From Barnesiella sp. (GTDB lineage: Bacteria; Bacteroidota; Bacteroidia; Bacteroidales; Muribaculaceae): a stretch of 59,692 nucleotides of DNA. Below, piece by piece: positions 44,837 through 54,906 of the stretch. Location: contig JAAVEW010000032.1 in the NCBI GenBank assembly GCA_014801075.1, positions 1-59,692 on the forward strand, in the 5' to 3' direction. Each line of letters begins with the position of its first letter. Positions within the stretch are counted from its first letter, which is position 1. A program made the position numbers and the translations under genes. The notes below the pieces were generated by a model that saw only the letters and a list, made by a program, of their open reading frames with translations, had not been told where the DNA came from and made no database searches.

Positions 44837-46279
44837 ATGAGCGAAACTATCAATCAATATATTAATATGACGTGGGTCTACTGGGCGCTGATGATTGCAT
44901 ACGGCGTCACGATTCTCAGTGTCGTATTGGTGGTGCTGTCGGAGAACCGCAATCCCGTGAAATCGCTTGCGTGGATTACGGTGTTGTTGATGCTTCCGGC
45001 TCTCGGACTCGTGCTCTATTTCCTGTTCGGCCGCTCAATCAGAAACAAGCGGTACGTGTCGCGCAAGAACCGCCGACGGCTGAAGAAGCACGAGAAGGCA
45101 AAGGCATTTGACGCCGACTCGTCGGGTCTCAGCGTGGAAAATGCGCAGCAGGTGCGTCTCGGTCAGTCGCTTATCGGTGCGCCTTACTACGACGGCAACA
45201 GCGCCGTGATTTTCCACAACGGCAAGGATAAATTTGACTCTCTCTTCCGCGACCTCAGGAAGGCCCGCAAGTTCATATATCTGCAATACTACATCTTTGA
45301 GGACGATAAAATAGGCAATCAGTTGGCTGATATTCTGGTAAGTAAAGCCAAAGCCGGCGTTAAGGTGAAGGTTATCTACGACCATCTCGGCAACTTCAAG
45401 GTGAAGCGCAGCTTCTACAGGCGCATGCGCGAGGCCGGAGTCGAGGTCTACCCTTTCTTCAAACTCACGCTGCTGCGTCCCGGCGCACGCATCAACTGGC
45501 GCAACCACCGTAAACTATGTCTCATCGACGGCAACGTAGGTTACCTCGGCGGCATGAACGTGGCCGACCGCTACATCGACGGCGGCAAGTTTGACGTGTG
45601 GCGCGACCTGCATCTGCGCGTCACCGGCCCGATACTCCGCAGCTTCAACCACTCGTTCTGCTACGACTGGAACTTCATGGGGCGCCCCATTCCTGAGGAT
45701 TTCGCCGAGGTGGAGGTAAAGCCTGCGGGCGACATAGGCATGCAGTTCATCACCTCCGGTCCTACCGCGCAGTGGGGCAACATCTCGCTTATCTTCCTCA
45801 AAGCCATCGGCAACGCCAAGAAGTCAATCTACATCCAGACCCCCTACTTCCTCCCCACCGAGGGACTGCTCCGCGCTCTTCAGGCTGCGGCGCTGTCAAA
45901 AATCGATGTACGCGTCATGATACCGCGCCGCTCCGACTCCGCCATGCTCAGCCACGCATCGTTCTCCTATATCAAGGACTGCCTGCGTTCGGGTATCAAA
46001 GTCTATCTCTACGATCCGGGTATGCTCCACGGCAAATTCATCATCGTCGACGACGACTTCGTGACCGTAGGCTCGTCCAACTTCGACTTCCGCAGCTTTG
46101 AACACAACTTCGAGGCCAACCTCTTCATCTACTCCAAGGAGTTCAACGCCCGCATGACCCGCGTATTCATGCAGGACCTCACAGAGTCAACCCGCGTGCT
46201 CCCCTACGATTGGGACCACCGTCCACGCCTCGACAAAATGAAGCAATCCGTAATGCGCCTCTTCTCCCCTATACTGTAG
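44837..46279 (+). CDS. cls: cardiolipin synthase (phospholipase D family)
   Basis: Joins two phosphatidylglycerol molecules, or PG and another phospholipid, to make cardiolipin at the inner membrane. Two N-terminal membrane helices (YWALMIAYGVTILSVVLVVL and LAWITVLLMLPALGLVLYFL) precede two HKD motifs: NWRNHRKLCLIDGNVGYLGG and GMLHGKFIIVDDDFVTVGSS. In the first motif the first His is followed by R, then K, as HRKLCLID. The start ATG at 44837 is preferred over a TTG two codons earlier. Its length is 480 aa. Confidence 0.94.
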   Translation: MSETINQYINMTWVYWALMIAYGVTILSVVLVVLSENRNPVKSLAWITVLLMLPALGLVLYFLFGRSIRNKRYVSRKNRRRLKKHEKAKAFDADSSGLSVENAQQVRLGQSLIGAPYYDGNSAVIFHNGKDKFDSLFRDLRKARKFIYLQYYIFEDDKIGNQLADILVSKAKAGVKVKVIYDHLGNFKVKRSFYRRMREAGVEVYPFFKLTLLRPGARINWRNHRKLCLIDGNVGYLGGMNVADRYIDGGKFDVWRDLHLRVTGPILRSFNHSFCYDWNFMGRPIPEDFAEVEVKPAGDIGMQFITSGPTAQWGNISLIFLKAIGNAKKSIYIQTPYFLPTEGLLRALQAAALSKIDVRVMIPRRSDSAMLSHASFSYIKDCLRSGIKVYLYDPGMLHGKFIIVDDDFVTVGSSNFDFRSFEHNFEANLFIYSKEFNARMTRVFMQDLTESTRVLPYDWDHRPRLDKMKQSVMRLFSPIL

Positions 46280-46402
46280 CAACTAGAAGCATTTTATAGT
46301 ACAATCCCGGTTAATCGCCGCAAAAATGCGGTGAATATTTGCGTTTTTCACCGCATAGCGGTATAATAACCTTGCTGTCAAGGTATTGACTTTATTGTCA
46401 TC

Positions 46403-46589
46403 GTGCGGCCGGGGACGGCCCCACCACGTTGCGCCCATTGCCTGTTGAGCGCGGGTCAGGAGACCCCCGCCACGAGGGGGGATGCTATTTGCTGCTTGGT
46501 GGTGGGGCCGTCCTCGGCCGCACTATAATCAGGTGGATTACAATCGGTTAGCTTTACTATCGAGGTGCGGCCGGGGACGGCCCCGCCAC
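46403..46589. repeat. three copies of a 25-bp GC-rich repeat
   Basis: The unit GTGCGGCCGGGGACGGCCCC(ACCAC) occurs at 46403-46427, inverted at 46499-46523 (24/25) and direct again at 46565-46589 (24/25). The first two can form a hairpin about 120 nt long. Bases 46280-46402 and 46590-46757 show no gene; a small hairpin with GCGGTGAA/TTCACCGC lies near 46328-46354. Confidence 0.75.
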
Positions 46590-46757
46590 GAGGGGGACGG
46601 CCCTACCTCGTTGCGGACATTGCCGTTTTGCTGCGCGGGTATTATAGAGCAACCCCGGCCTGGAGCTGGGCAGGTCGGGGTTGGTTGTTATTGGTACGAC
46701 AAGTTGGAGTATGTCGTTTTGGGTATTTCTTTGTGTTATCGGGCCGGGGCAGCGGGA

Positions 46758-48407
46758 TTATTTTGCTACGGGGCAGCCGGCGCACTTGGCTGAGATTTCG
46801 GTGAAGAAGTCGTTGCCTTTGTCGTCAACGAGGATGAATGCGGGGAAATCCTCAACTTCGATTTTCCAGATTGCTTCCATACCGAGTTCGGGGTACTCGA
46901 GAAGTTCCACCTTCTTGATTGAGTTCTTGGCAAGGATTGCTGCGGGACCACCGATTGAACCGAGGTAGAAACCGCCGTGCTTCTTGCAGGCGTCAGTTAC
47001 CTGCTTGCTGCGGTTACCCTTGGCAATCATAATCATAGAACCGCCTGCAGCCTGGAACTGGTCAACGTAGGGGTCCATACGGCCGGCAGTTGTAGGACCG
47101 AACGAACCTGAGGGCATGCCTTCGGGTGTCTTGGCGGGACCGGCGTAGTAGATGGGGTGATTCTTGAGGTATTCGGGCATCGGTTCGCCTTTGTCAAGAC
47201 GCTCTTTGATTTTAGCGTGAGCGATGTCGCGACCTACGATGATAGTACCCTTGAGTGAAAGACGAGTCGACACGGGATATTTGGTGAGTTCGGCAAGAAC
47301 TTCGCTCATGGGGCGGTCGAGGTCGATTTTCACAACGTCGCCTTCGCCGGCCTGACGCATATCTTCAGGGATGAGTTCGCCGGGGTTGGCATCAAGTTTC
47401 TCAATCCAGAGACCATCCTTGTTGATTTTAGCCTTGACGTTACGGTCGGCCGAGCAGCTTACGCCCATACCGATGGGGCATGATGCACCGTGGCGGGGCA
47501 GACGGATCACGCGGATATCGTGAGCGAAATATTTACCGCCGAACTGTGCGCCGAGACCGATTTTGCGTGATGCTTCGAGGAGTTCCTTTTCGAGTTCTAC
47601 GTCGCGGAAAGCGTGGCCGAGAGCGTTGCCCTCGGTGGGCAGGTTGTCGTAATATTTGATTGATGCCTTCTTGACGGTGGCGAGGTTCATCTCAGCCGAT
47701 GTGCCGCCGATAACGAAAGCGATATGATAGGGAGGACAAGCGGCAGTGCCGAGAGTCTTCATCTTCTCTACGAGGAAGGGAACAAGAGTCTTGGGGTTGA
47801 TGATAGCCTTTGTCTCCTGATAGAGGTAAGTTTTGTTGGCCGAACCGCCACCCTTAGCCACGAACACGAATTTATATTCGTTGCCGTCAACAGCGTAGAG
47901 GTCAATCTGAGCGGGGAGGTTGCAACCGGTGTTGACCTCGTCATACATATTGAGGGGCGCATTCTGCGAGTAGCGGAGATTGTCCTGAGTGTAAGTGAGA
48001 TACACACCCTTTGAGAGACGCTCTTCGTCGCCGCCGCCGGTGTAGACGTTCTGACCTTTTTTACCCATGATGATGGCAGTACCGGTGTCCTGACAGAAGG
48101 GAAGCTGACCTTTAGCTGCAACTTCGGCATTGCGGAGCATGGTGAGAGCTACGAACTTGTCGTTGGAGCTTGCTTCGGGGTCGCGCAATATCTTGGCAAC
48201 CATTTCATTGTGCTCGCGGCGGAGCATGAAAGCGTTGTCGTGAGTGGCCTGACGCGCCAACACTGTAAGAGCCTCGGGGTCAACGACAAGCATTTCCTGT
48301 CCGTTGAAAGTTTCGGTTTTGACGTAGTCGGAAGTCAGGTGGTAATACTCAGTGGTATCTTTGCCCATAGGGAACATTTCCTGATACTCGAAAGGTTTTG
48401 TAGCCAT
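46758..48407 (-). CDS. class I fumarate hydratase (iron-sulfur)
   Basis: Interconverts fumarate and malate with an oxygen-sensitive 4Fe-4S cluster. The alpha part has [33 protein letters not shown] with a cluster cysteine and [20 protein letters not shown]. Later come [18 protein letters not shown] and, in the beta part, [20 protein letters not shown] and [16 protein letters not shown]. The 549-aa single chain is a fusion of alpha and beta domains, as in E. coli FumA/FumB. It suggests an anaerobic reductive TCA branch. Confidence 0.95.
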   Translation of the reverse strand: MATKPFEYQEMFPMGKDTTEYYHLTSDYVKTETFNGQEMLVVDPEALTVLARQATHDNAFMLRREHNEMVAKILRDPEASSNDKFVALTMLRNAEVAAKGQLPFCQDTGTAIIMGKKGQNVYTGGGDEERLSKGVYLTYTQDNLRYSQNAPLNMYDEVNTGCNLPAQIDLYAVDGNEYKFVFVAKGGGSANKTYLYQETKAIINPKTLVPFLVEKMKTLGTAACPPYHIAFVIGGTSAEMNLATVKKASIKYYDNLPTEGNALGHAFRDVELEKELLEASRKIGLGAQFGGKYFAHDIRVIRLPRHGASCPIGMGVSCSADRNVKAKINKDGLWIEKLDANPGELIPEDMRQAGEGDVVKIDLDRPMSEVLAELTKYPVSTRLSLKGTIIVGRDIAHAKIKERLDKGEPMPEYLKNHPIYYAGPAKTPEGMPSGSFGPTTAGRMDPYVDQFQAAGGSMIMIAKGNRSKQVTDACKKHGGFYLGSIGGPAAILAKNSIKKVELLEYPELGMEAIWKIEVEDFPAFILVDDKGNDFFTEISAKCAGCPVAK

Positions 48408-48544
48408 TGTTTTATAGTTGTTTTATTATATTGTTTTATGTAGACTCAAACAAATTCAGTCAAAAAATCTATTACATGCAAAGATACAAATTCCCCGCAA
48501 AAGAGGCAATTTTTTGCAGGGAATTTAGTTGTCACTTTTATAGT

Positions 48545-49963
48545 TTACAGTTGGTTGACGGGGGTGAGGCCGAGTTCGGTGGCTTTTTCGAGGACGAGGC
48601 GGAGGGCGAGGTCACGGTCGTTGGGGGTGGGACAGTCAACGAGCATGTCCTTTTCGTAGGTTTTGATGATGCCTACTTCGCGACATTGACCTATGCCGAA
48701 CATTGCCATTATCTCGTTGCCGTCGACGGGGGGTTGCCAGTTGCGCAGGTTGTCCTTCTCGTTGATGGTGTGCATCTTCTCGATTACGAGATCGAAGTTG
48801 GCCAGATGCATGCGCACCTTTTCGGGGTTCTTCGACGTGATGTCGGCACGACAGAGAGTCATCAGTCCGTCAATGTCGTCGCCGGCATCAAAAATCAACC
48901 GTCGCACTGCCGAATCCGTCACATCCTCGACGAGCGCTATCGGACGCATGTGGAGCTCGACGAGCTTCTGCACATACTTCATGTGCTCGTTCTGCGGAAG
49001 TTTGAGATTGCGGAATATGCGCGGTATCATCTTGGCACCCACAAAGTTGTGGTTATGAAAAGTCCAGCCCAGACGCGCGTCATAGCGCTTGGTCTGCGGT
49101 TTGGCAATATCATGAAGCAGAGCGGCCCAGCGGGTCCACACATTGTCGGTAGCTGCGGCCACCTTGTCGAGTACCTCCATGGTGTGCAGGAAGTTATCCT
49201 TATGCCCGCGGCCTTTGATTATATCCACACCGTTCATGGCGTCGAGGTCGGGGAAGAAAATCTTAAGCAATCCCGTGCGCTGCATGAGCAACCATCCTAT
49301 CGACGGACGGGGCGACATCATTATTTTGGTAAGCTCGGTCTCGATGCGCTCCTTGGAGAGGATGGTGATACGCGAGGCGTTGCGGGTGATGGCCGCGAGA
49401 GTGTCGGGATGGATTTCAAACTGCAACTGAGTGGCGAAACGGATGGCGCGGAACATGCGCAGGGGGTCATCGGAGAAAGTGATGTCGGGGTCGAGCGGCG
49501 TGCGTATGATTTTTGCTTCGAGATCTTCGATGCCGCCGAAGCGGTCAATAAGTTCACCGAAATTAGCACCGTTGACGCTGACAGCCATGGCATTGATGGT
49601 GAAATCACGGCGTGACAGGTCATCATCGAGCGTGCCGTCCTCCACAATAGGATTGCGCGAGTCGGAACGGTAGCTCTCGCGACGGGCGCCGACAAACTCA
49701 AGTTCGAGACCGCGCACGAGCACCTGCGCCGTACCGAAACGCGGGAAATAGTTGCACTTGGCCTTGCGTCCAAGTCCCTCGGCCACACAGCGGGCAAAGT
49801 CGATGCCGCTGCCCACGGTGACGAAGTCAATATCCTTGGAGTGGCGCTGCAGGAAGAGGTCGCGCACGTAGCCGCCCACGACGTAGCATTCGCGCCCTTC
49901 GCGGTCGGCCACCTCCCCTATCTTGTGAAATATATCTGTATCTATCTTTTCTGCGATGTTCAT
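48545..49963 (-). CDS. cca: CCA tRNA nucleotidyltransferase with HD domain
   Basis: Builds or repairs the CCA end of tRNAs. The class II nucleotidyltransferase head has CYVVGGYVRDLFLQRHSKDI with metal-binding DID and SRRDFTINAMAVSVNG, followed by RMFRAIRFATQL. The HD domain has WAALLHDIAKPQTKRY. The C-terminal region is helical. At 472 aa it is typical for HD-containing versions. It overlaps the upstream peptidase gene by 4 bp (ATGA), so translation is probably coupled. Confidence 0.93.
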   Translation of the reverse strand: MNIAEKIDTDIFHKIGEVADREGRECYVVGGYVRDLFLQRHSKDIDFVTVGSGIDFARCVAEGLGRKAKCNYFPRFGTAQVLVRGLELEFVGARRESYRSDSRNPIVEDGTLDDDLSRRDFTINAMAVSVNGANFGELIDRFGGIEDLEAKIIRTPLDPDITFSDDPLRMFRAIRFATQLQFEIHPDTLAAITRNASRITILSKERIETELTKIMMSPRPSIGWLLMQRTGLLKIFFPDLDAMNGVDIIKGRGHKDNFLHTMEVLDKVAAATDNVWTRWAALLHDIAKPQTKRYDARLGWTFHNHNFVGAKMIPRIFRNLKLPQNEHMKYVQKLVELHMRPIALVEDVTDSAVRRLIFDAGDDIDGLMTLCRADITSKNPEKVRMHLANFDLVIEKMHTINEKDNLRNWQPPVDGNEIMAMFGIGQCREVGIIKTYEKDMLVDCPTPNDRDLALRLVLEKATELGLTPVNQL

Positions 49964-51120
49964 AGCGGCAAAATTTCGGTGGGAGCATTAGTGAGGCAAC
50001 GCATACCCTTCTCCTCCACCACATAAGTATTTTCGATGCCCACGGCGCCTGTGCCGGGGATTACGAATTTCGGTTCGAGCGCAATCACGTTGCCCGCTTC
50101 GAGAATGTCGCGGCTGCGGGGTGCGATGACCGGAAGCTCGTTGATTTCTATTCCTACACCATGGCCCACGAAACCGGCATGCTGACGATGTCCCATGAAA
50201 TACTCCTCAAGACCGGCCTCGCATGCGATACGGCGAGCCTCCTCATAGAGAGCCGAGGCCTTCGTGCCGGGGACACCGGCAGCTGCAAGGGCTTCGCAGA
50301 TGGCGATGGAGCAATCATGCGCACAGCAAGCGAGTTCGGAGAGACCGCCGAGGGCGTAGGTGCGCGTCATGTCGGTCATGTAGCCGGTGAAGTTACCGTT
50401 GGCATCGACCATCACCGACTCGCCCGGAGCTATCACCGTGCCGTCAGCACCTACGGGAAGCGACGGGTCAACACCCGCTCCACCCATTGCGAAATCGTAG
50501 GGGGTGGGATTGTCAGCGTTGTCGCCCACCAGGATATTGCCCATGAAGAGTTCCATCGAGTCGCCGCTGATTCGGAACTGTCCGAGGCATCCGGCCTTGC
50601 GCAACGCGCGCTCTATCTCAATCTGCAGGTCGAGGTCCGACATGCCGGGACGGTAGAGAGTCGCGATATTGCGGTAAACGGCCTCCTGACGGCGACCCGA
50701 TTCCGCTATCTTCTCTATCTCGGCGGGGGTCTTGACAGCGCGGGCACGACGCATTATCGTTGACGCGTTCACTACCTTACGGCCGGCGAGCATGGCATCG
50801 ATACGCAGATAGTCGGCTGCCGGGAGCGTGTTGAGTTCAAGCCCGATGACGTCGCCCGACAGCTCCACCTCCTCTACCTTGCGCACGAAGGTGACGTCAT
50901 CGCCTGCGAGATGCACGGGACGGCGCACGAAAGCATGCACCCTGCCGTCGGCGGCGACGGTGAGCCATCCGGCAAACACGCGGCCGGTCACGTAATACTT
51001 GTCGGCGTTATCGGTGAGGAGAACCATGTCGGCTCCCTCCCGCTGCATCTGCGCCACTACCTTGGCTATGCGTCGGGCAGCCTCGTCGGTGGAGAGTATG
51101 AATAGTTGCTGAGAGTCCAT
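49960..51120 (-). CDS. M24-family Xaa-Pro aminopeptidase-like protein
   Basis: The pita-bread fold is recognisable from GESVMVDANGNFTGYMTDMT (two metal-binding Asp), the later metal ligand in VGHGVGIEINELPVIAPRS, and the C-terminal NVIALEPKFVIPGTGAVGIE glutamates. The N-terminal creatinase-like domain precedes it (MVLLTDNADKYYVTGRVFAG). I chose ATG at 51120 (MDSQQLFILS); the upstream extension is not family-like. It cleaves N-terminal residues next to proline. It lies 7 bp after gldH. Confidence 0.9.
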   Translation of the reverse strand: MDSQQLFILSTDEAARRIAKVVAQMQREGADMVLLTDNADKYYVTGRVFAGWLTVAADGRVHAFVRRPVHLAGDDVTFVRKVEEVELSGDVIGLELNTLPAADYLRIDAMLAGRKVVNASTIMRRARAVKTPAEIEKIAESGRRQEAVYRNIATLYRPGMSDLDLQIEIERALRKAGCLGQFRISGDSMELFMGNILVGDNADNPTPYDFAMGGAGVDPSLPVGADGTVIAPGESVMVDANGNFTGYMTDMTRTYALGGLSELACCAHDCSIAICEALAAAGVPGTKASALYEEARRIACEAGLEEYFMGHRQHAGFVGHGVGIEINELPVIAPRSRDILEAGNVIALEPKFVIPGTGAVGIENTYVVEEKGMRCLTNAPTEILPL

Positions 51121-51127
51121 ATAAGGA

Positions 51128-51616
51128 TTATTTATTCTCGACGAACGATACACCCACCTGCTCCACGTCGTTGAGCACTTCGTCGCGCATGATGTGGCGC
51201 ACGCCGATGCTCACCGGGCGGCGCAACTGCAGGTCGCGTGCTACGACGTGCGACACCTGATAGTCGGTGCCGATGCCTCGTCCCTGCCAGCGGCCGAAGT
51301 CGTCGGCAAGCGTTATATCGAGCGTGTCGCGGCGTGTGACTACGGAGTCGGTAACGGTGATTTCGAGAAATATATTGCTGTAAATATAATCGTTGGTGTG
51401 GCGGAGCGAGAGAGTGAGGTCACCTGTTATGGCAGTGTCGCGCGGCTCGAACACATATTTCAATGTGTCGCCGTAGCGCCAGCCGTCAGGGTCGATGTCG
51501 TGGTACTGACTCGAATCGTTCGCTCCCATACGACACCCTGAAAGCCCCGTCAGCGCCGCTATCATGGTGGATAGCAGCGCTGTACGCAAGGAATATTTTT
51601 CAGTTTCAGGCTTCAT
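51128..51616 (-). CDS. gldH: gliding motility lipoprotein GldH
   Basis: A lipoprotein (lipobox LTGLSGC) of 162 aa with family motifs DPDGWRYGDTLKYVFEP, LSLRHTNDYIYSNIFLEITV and RHIMRDEVLNDVEQVGVSFV. GldH is widespread in non-gliding Bacteroidetes. Its 5' end overlaps ricT by 11 bp. A longer in-frame reading to 51943 runs antiparallel to the ricT tail in another frame and lacks protein character, so ATG at 51616 is used. Confidence 0.88.
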   Translation of the reverse strand: MKPETEKYSLRTALLSTMIAALTGLSGCRMGANDSSQYHDIDPDGWRYGDTLKYVFEPRDTAITGDLTLSLRHTNDYIYSNIFLEITVTDSVVTRRDTLDITLADDFGRWQGRGIGTDYQVSHVVARDLQLRRPVSIGVRHIMRDEVLNDVEQVGVSFVENK

Positions 51617-53147
51617 TGGCTGAAGGTTTATCTGAGTTGTTGTCACGTCGGGCGGGTTTGTCGTTGCTCGGTGTGCCGGCCTGCTGCCGCGGCTGTCGCT
51701 CACCTTGCTGCGGCCTGTTGTCGTCGCGCGGCTGGCCGTTGTCACGGCCCTGACGGCGGTCACGCCGGCCGGCATCGTCGCGTCGTGGACGATTGTTGTT
51801 CCGTGCGTGGTCGCCGGTTCCCTCGGCGGGCGCTCCGTCGGCCGACTGCTGGGGTCGCTGACGGCGGCGATTGTCGCGCTGACGGTTGTCGCGGCGCGCT
51901 CCGTCGCCCTGCTCGCGGTCGGCAGGCTGCTGACCGTCGGCACGCTCTTCGCGGGGCTGACCGTCGGCTTTCGGCTTCTGCCCTTTCGATTTCTTCTTAC
52001 GTTTCTTATTGTCGAAGCGGTTGAGATTGTCCTGGTCGAGAATGTCGTTGTACTTCTGTCCCTTCGGCTCCTCCTCGCCCTCGCGCTTGAGCGACAGAGG
52101 CTTCTCGCCGGCGCGGTTCATGCGTATAATCTCGAACGCGCGGTCGGCATCAATGGTCACGAGGTTGGCGGCGATATGCTTGTCGGTGGAGTAAGTAATC
52201 TCGCGCTTGAACACGTCGACCTTGAAGTAGAAGTAGGTGGCATCGGCCGTTTCGAGGCGCACATCCTTGCCGGGCATGCGCTTCACGCTCTCCACGTAGG
52301 TGTCGACCTCATAGTTAAGACAGCATTTCAGCTTGGCACACTGGCCTGCGAGTTTCTGGGGATTGAGTGAAATATCCTGATAGCGGGCGGCCGAGGTGGC
52401 TACCGACACAAAGTTGGTCATCCACGTAGCGCAGCAGAGCGGACGTCCGCAGGGACCGATACCGCCTATGCGTCCCGCCTCCTGACGCGCTCCGATCTGC
52501 TTCATCTCGATGCGCACCTTGAAGGTCTCGGCGAGCACCTTGATGAGCTGACGGAAATCCACGCGCTCATCGGCAATGTAATAGAAGATGGCCTTGTTGC
52601 CGTCGCCCTGATACTCCACGTCGCCTATCTTCATGTTGAGCTGTAGGCTTTCGGCAATCTTGCGCGAACGTATCATTGTGGAGTTCTCGCGGGCCTTGGC
52701 TTCCTCAAATTTCTCCATGTCGGCGGGGCGTGCCTTGCGGAATATGCGCTTGAGGTCGGCCTCGTTCTTGATTCCGGCCTTGCGCATCTGCAGGCGCACG
52801 AGCGCCCCCACCATGGTGACGCGGCCTATATCATGGCCGGGGGTGGCTTCAACGGCCACCCAGTCGCCGATATTGAGCGCTATGCCGGTAGGATTCTTGT
52901 AAAATCCCTTGCGGGTGTTCTTGAACAATACCTCCACATACTCCGAGTCGGCATAGCCGCCGGGCACGTCGGCGAGGTAGTTGAAGCTGTGAAGCTGACC
53001 GCGCGGCGGGGTGACATGACGCCGGCAGCAGGGGCAACCGGTCGGTATATCAGCCTCGGCCGGGCGCGATGCCGCTGACTGTCCTTCGGCAGCAGCGGGC
53101 GCATCGGCAGCGTCAAGCGGTTTGTTGTTGGTCTTATCGTCTGACAT
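51606..53147 (-). CDS. ricT: RicT (YaaT/PSP1-domain) protein with long disordered tail
   Basis: The PSP1 core has TGCPCCRRHVTP near the N-terminus, EVLFKNTRKGFYKNP, GDWVAVEATPGHDIGRVTMV and RVDFRQLIKVLAETFKVRIE. The Fe-S cysteine motifs are GGIGPCGRPLCCATWM and CAKLKCCLNYEVDTYVES. In Bacillus RicT belongs to the Y-complex that modulates RNase Y. The last 120 residues are an Arg/Gln/Asp/Asn-rich low-complexity tail (RRDNRQRDNRRRQRPQQS), unusual in length and possibly RNA-binding. It lies directly downstream of rny (33-bp gap), which supports a functional link. Confidence 0.9.
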   Translation of the reverse strand: MSDDKTNNKPLDAADAPAAAEGQSAASRPAEADIPTGCPCCRRHVTPPRGQLHSFNYLADVPGGYADSEYVEVLFKNTRKGFYKNPTGIALNIGDWVAVEATPGHDIGRVTMVGALVRLQMRKAGIKNEADLKRIFRKARPADMEKFEEAKARENSTMIRSRKIAESLQLNMKIGDVEYQGDGNKAIFYYIADERVDFRQLIKVLAETFKVRIEMKQIGARQEAGRIGGIGPCGRPLCCATWMTNFVSVATSAARYQDISLNPQKLAGQCAKLKCCLNYEVDTYVESVKRMPGKDVRLETADATYFYFKVDVFKREITYSTDKHIAANLVTIDADRAFEIIRMNRAGEKPLSLKREGEEEPKGQKYNDILDQDNLNRFDNKKRKKKSKGQKPKADGQPREERADGQQPADREQGDGARRDNRQRDNRRRQRPQQSADGAPAEGTGDHARNNNRPRRDDAGRRDRRQGRDNGQPRDDNRPQQGERQPRQQAGTPSNDKPARRDNNSDKPSANEA

Positions 53148-53180
53148 AATTCCGATATAAGATATGAATAGACGACAGGA

Positions 53181-54722
53181 TTATTTGGCAAACGATACGG
53201 CGCGGGTCTCACGTATCACAGTGATTTTCACCTGACCGGGATATGTCATTTCGTCCTGAATGCGTTTTGCGATTTCGGTTGAGAGCTGTTCGGTCTCGAC
53301 GTCGTCAATCTTGTCGGCACCGACAATCACGCGAAGCTCGCGGCCTGCCTGGATAGCGTAGGTCTTGATTACGCCGGGATATGAGAGGGCGAGCTGCTCG
53401 AGGTCGTTGAGTCGCTTGATATAAGCCTCGACGATTTCGCGGCGTGCGCCGGGACGGGCTCCTGAGATGGCGTCGCACACCTGCACGATGGGAGCAAGCA
53501 GTGTGGTCTGCTCTATCTCGTCATGGTGGGCACCGATAGCGTTGCATATTTCGGGTTTCTCCTTGTACTTCTCGGCGAGTTTCATACCGAGCAGTGCGTG
53601 GGGCAGTTCGGGCTCTTCATCAGGCACTTTGCCTATATCGTGGAGAAGTCCGGCACGACGTGCTTTCTTGGGGTTGAGACCGAGTTCCGATGCCATGATA
53701 GCGCAGAGGTTGGCGGTTTCGCGAGCGTGCTGGAGCAGGTTCTGGCCGTAGCTTGAACGGTATTTCATCTTACCGATGAGGCGGATAAGGTCGGGGTGCA
53801 GACCGTGGATACCGAGGTCGATGACAGTGCGCTTACCGGTCTCGATGATTTCCTCTTCAATCTGCTTGCGCACCTTGTTGACCACTTCCTCGATGCGGGC
53901 GGGGTGGATACGTCCGTCGGCCACGAGCTGATGGAGGGCCAGACGGGCAACCTCGCGGCGCACGGGGTCGAAGCCTGAGAGCACGATTGCCTCGGGGGTG
54001 TCGTCGACGATGATTTCAATACCGGTAGCGGCTTCGAGGGCGCGGATATTGCGGCCTTCACGACCGATGATGCGGCCTTTGATTTCATCGGAGTCGATAT
54101 GGAACACGGTGACGGAGTTTTCGATGGCAGTTTCGGTAGCTACGCGCTGAATGGTCTGTACCACAATGCGTTTAGCCTCCTTGTTGGCTGTCATCTTGGC
54201 CTCATCCATGATGTCGTTGATGTAGGCTGAAGCGGCTGTCTTGGCCTCGTCCTTGAGTGATTCGACGAGCTTCTCCTTTGCTTCCTCCGAGGAGAGTCCC
54301 GAGATATGTTCTAGGGTCTCCTGCGCTTTGTGGCGGAGTCGGTCGAGCTCTTCCTTTTTAGTCTCTACCACAGCGAGTTGCGACTCAAGGTTGACACGAG
54401 TAGTCTCGATTTCGTTCTTGGCGCGCTGGTTTTCGCTCTGCTGCTGATTGAGCTGGAGCTCACGCTGCTTGATTTTGGCCTCCATCGACTGGATTTTGGA
54501 GAAGCGCTGGTTGGCCTGCTTCTCGGCTTCGGCCTTGATTTTCAATTCCTCTTCGCGGGCTTCAAGCACTTTGTTTTTCTTGAGCACTTCGGCTTCGCGC
54601 TGAGCTTCTTCTATTATAGTCTTGGCGCGGTTGCGGGCCAATGACTTCTGCACTGCTACTGTGATAAGGTAGCCCAAACCGATACCTACCAATGCAGCGA
54701 CAATGTAATAAACTACGTCCAT
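53181..54722 (-). CDS. rny: ribonuclease Y
   Basis: A membrane-bound endoribonuclease that initiates mRNA decay. The N-terminal membrane anchor ([20 protein letters not shown]) is followed by a long coiled coil (about 25-200), a KH domain with [20 protein letters not shown], and an HD domain with [20 protein letters not shown] and [20 protein letters not shown]. At 513 aa it is full length. It is the first protein gene after the candidate 6S RNA and heads the rny-ricT-gldH-peptidase-cca run. Confidence 0.96.
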   Translation of the reverse strand: MDVVYYIVAALVGIGLGYLITVAVQKSLARNRAKTIIEEAQREAEVLKKNKVLEAREEELKIKAEAEKQANQRFSKIQSMEAKIKQRELQLNQQQSENQRAKNEIETTRVNLESQLAVVETKKEELDRLRHKAQETLEHISGLSSEEAKEKLVESLKDEAKTAASAYINDIMDEAKMTANKEAKRIVVQTIQRVATETAIENSVTVFHIDSDEIKGRIIGREGRNIRALEAATGIEIIVDDTPEAIVLSGFDPVRREVARLALHQLVADGRIHPARIEEVVNKVRKQIEEEIIETGKRTVIDLGIHGLHPDLIRLIGKMKYRSSYGQNLLQHARETANLCAIMASELGLNPKKARRAGLLHDIGKVPDEEPELPHALLGMKLAEKYKEKPEICNAIGAHHDEIEQTTLLAPIVQVCDAISGARPGARREIVEAYIKRLNDLEQLALSYPGVIKTYAIQAGRELRVIVGADKIDDVETEQLSTEIAKRIQDEMTYPGQVKITVIRETRAVSFAK

Positions 54723-54737
54723 TGCTTATTATATTAA

Positions 54738-54826
54738 AAATAAAAATCGCACTCTGCAGGAGCATTCCGCAAGCCGGTAGATGGGAAACGACCCGGCTTA
54801 TCGAAAAGTCATGAGGTGCGGGAGAT
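54738..54826 (-). ncRNA. candidate 6S-like RNA (6S-Flavo type)
   Basis: Between zapA and rny, the minus strand can fold into a closing stem CGCACCUC/GAGUGCG (54820-54813 with 54754-54748, one bulge), a large asymmetric bubble and a terminal stem AAGCCGG/CCGGCUU (54799-54793 with 54777-54771). A T-rich 3' end follows (54746-54736), and a weak -7 box TAATTTTT lies at 54836-54829. The stem-bubble-stem shape, about 90 nt size and position beside zapA fit 6S RNA, which binds housekeeping RNA polymerase. I have not run a covariance model. Confidence 0.5.
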
Positions 54827-54906
54827 TAAAAAATTATGTAATATCATTCAATTACTGAGCATCACTCTGCGCGGTAGCGTCAGTCAGGTACGTCACAGTG
54901 TCGCGG

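Noticed and set aside
48407-49615. 402-codon open frame opposite cca
   Set aside because: It is antisense to the CCA-adding enzyme with conserved motifs in the other frame, and has an atypical composition.
51617-51943. N-terminal extension of GldH by 109 codons
   Set aside because: It overlaps the 3' part of ricT in another frame and is low-complexity Thr/Arg/Ala; the lipoprotein signal starts at 51616.
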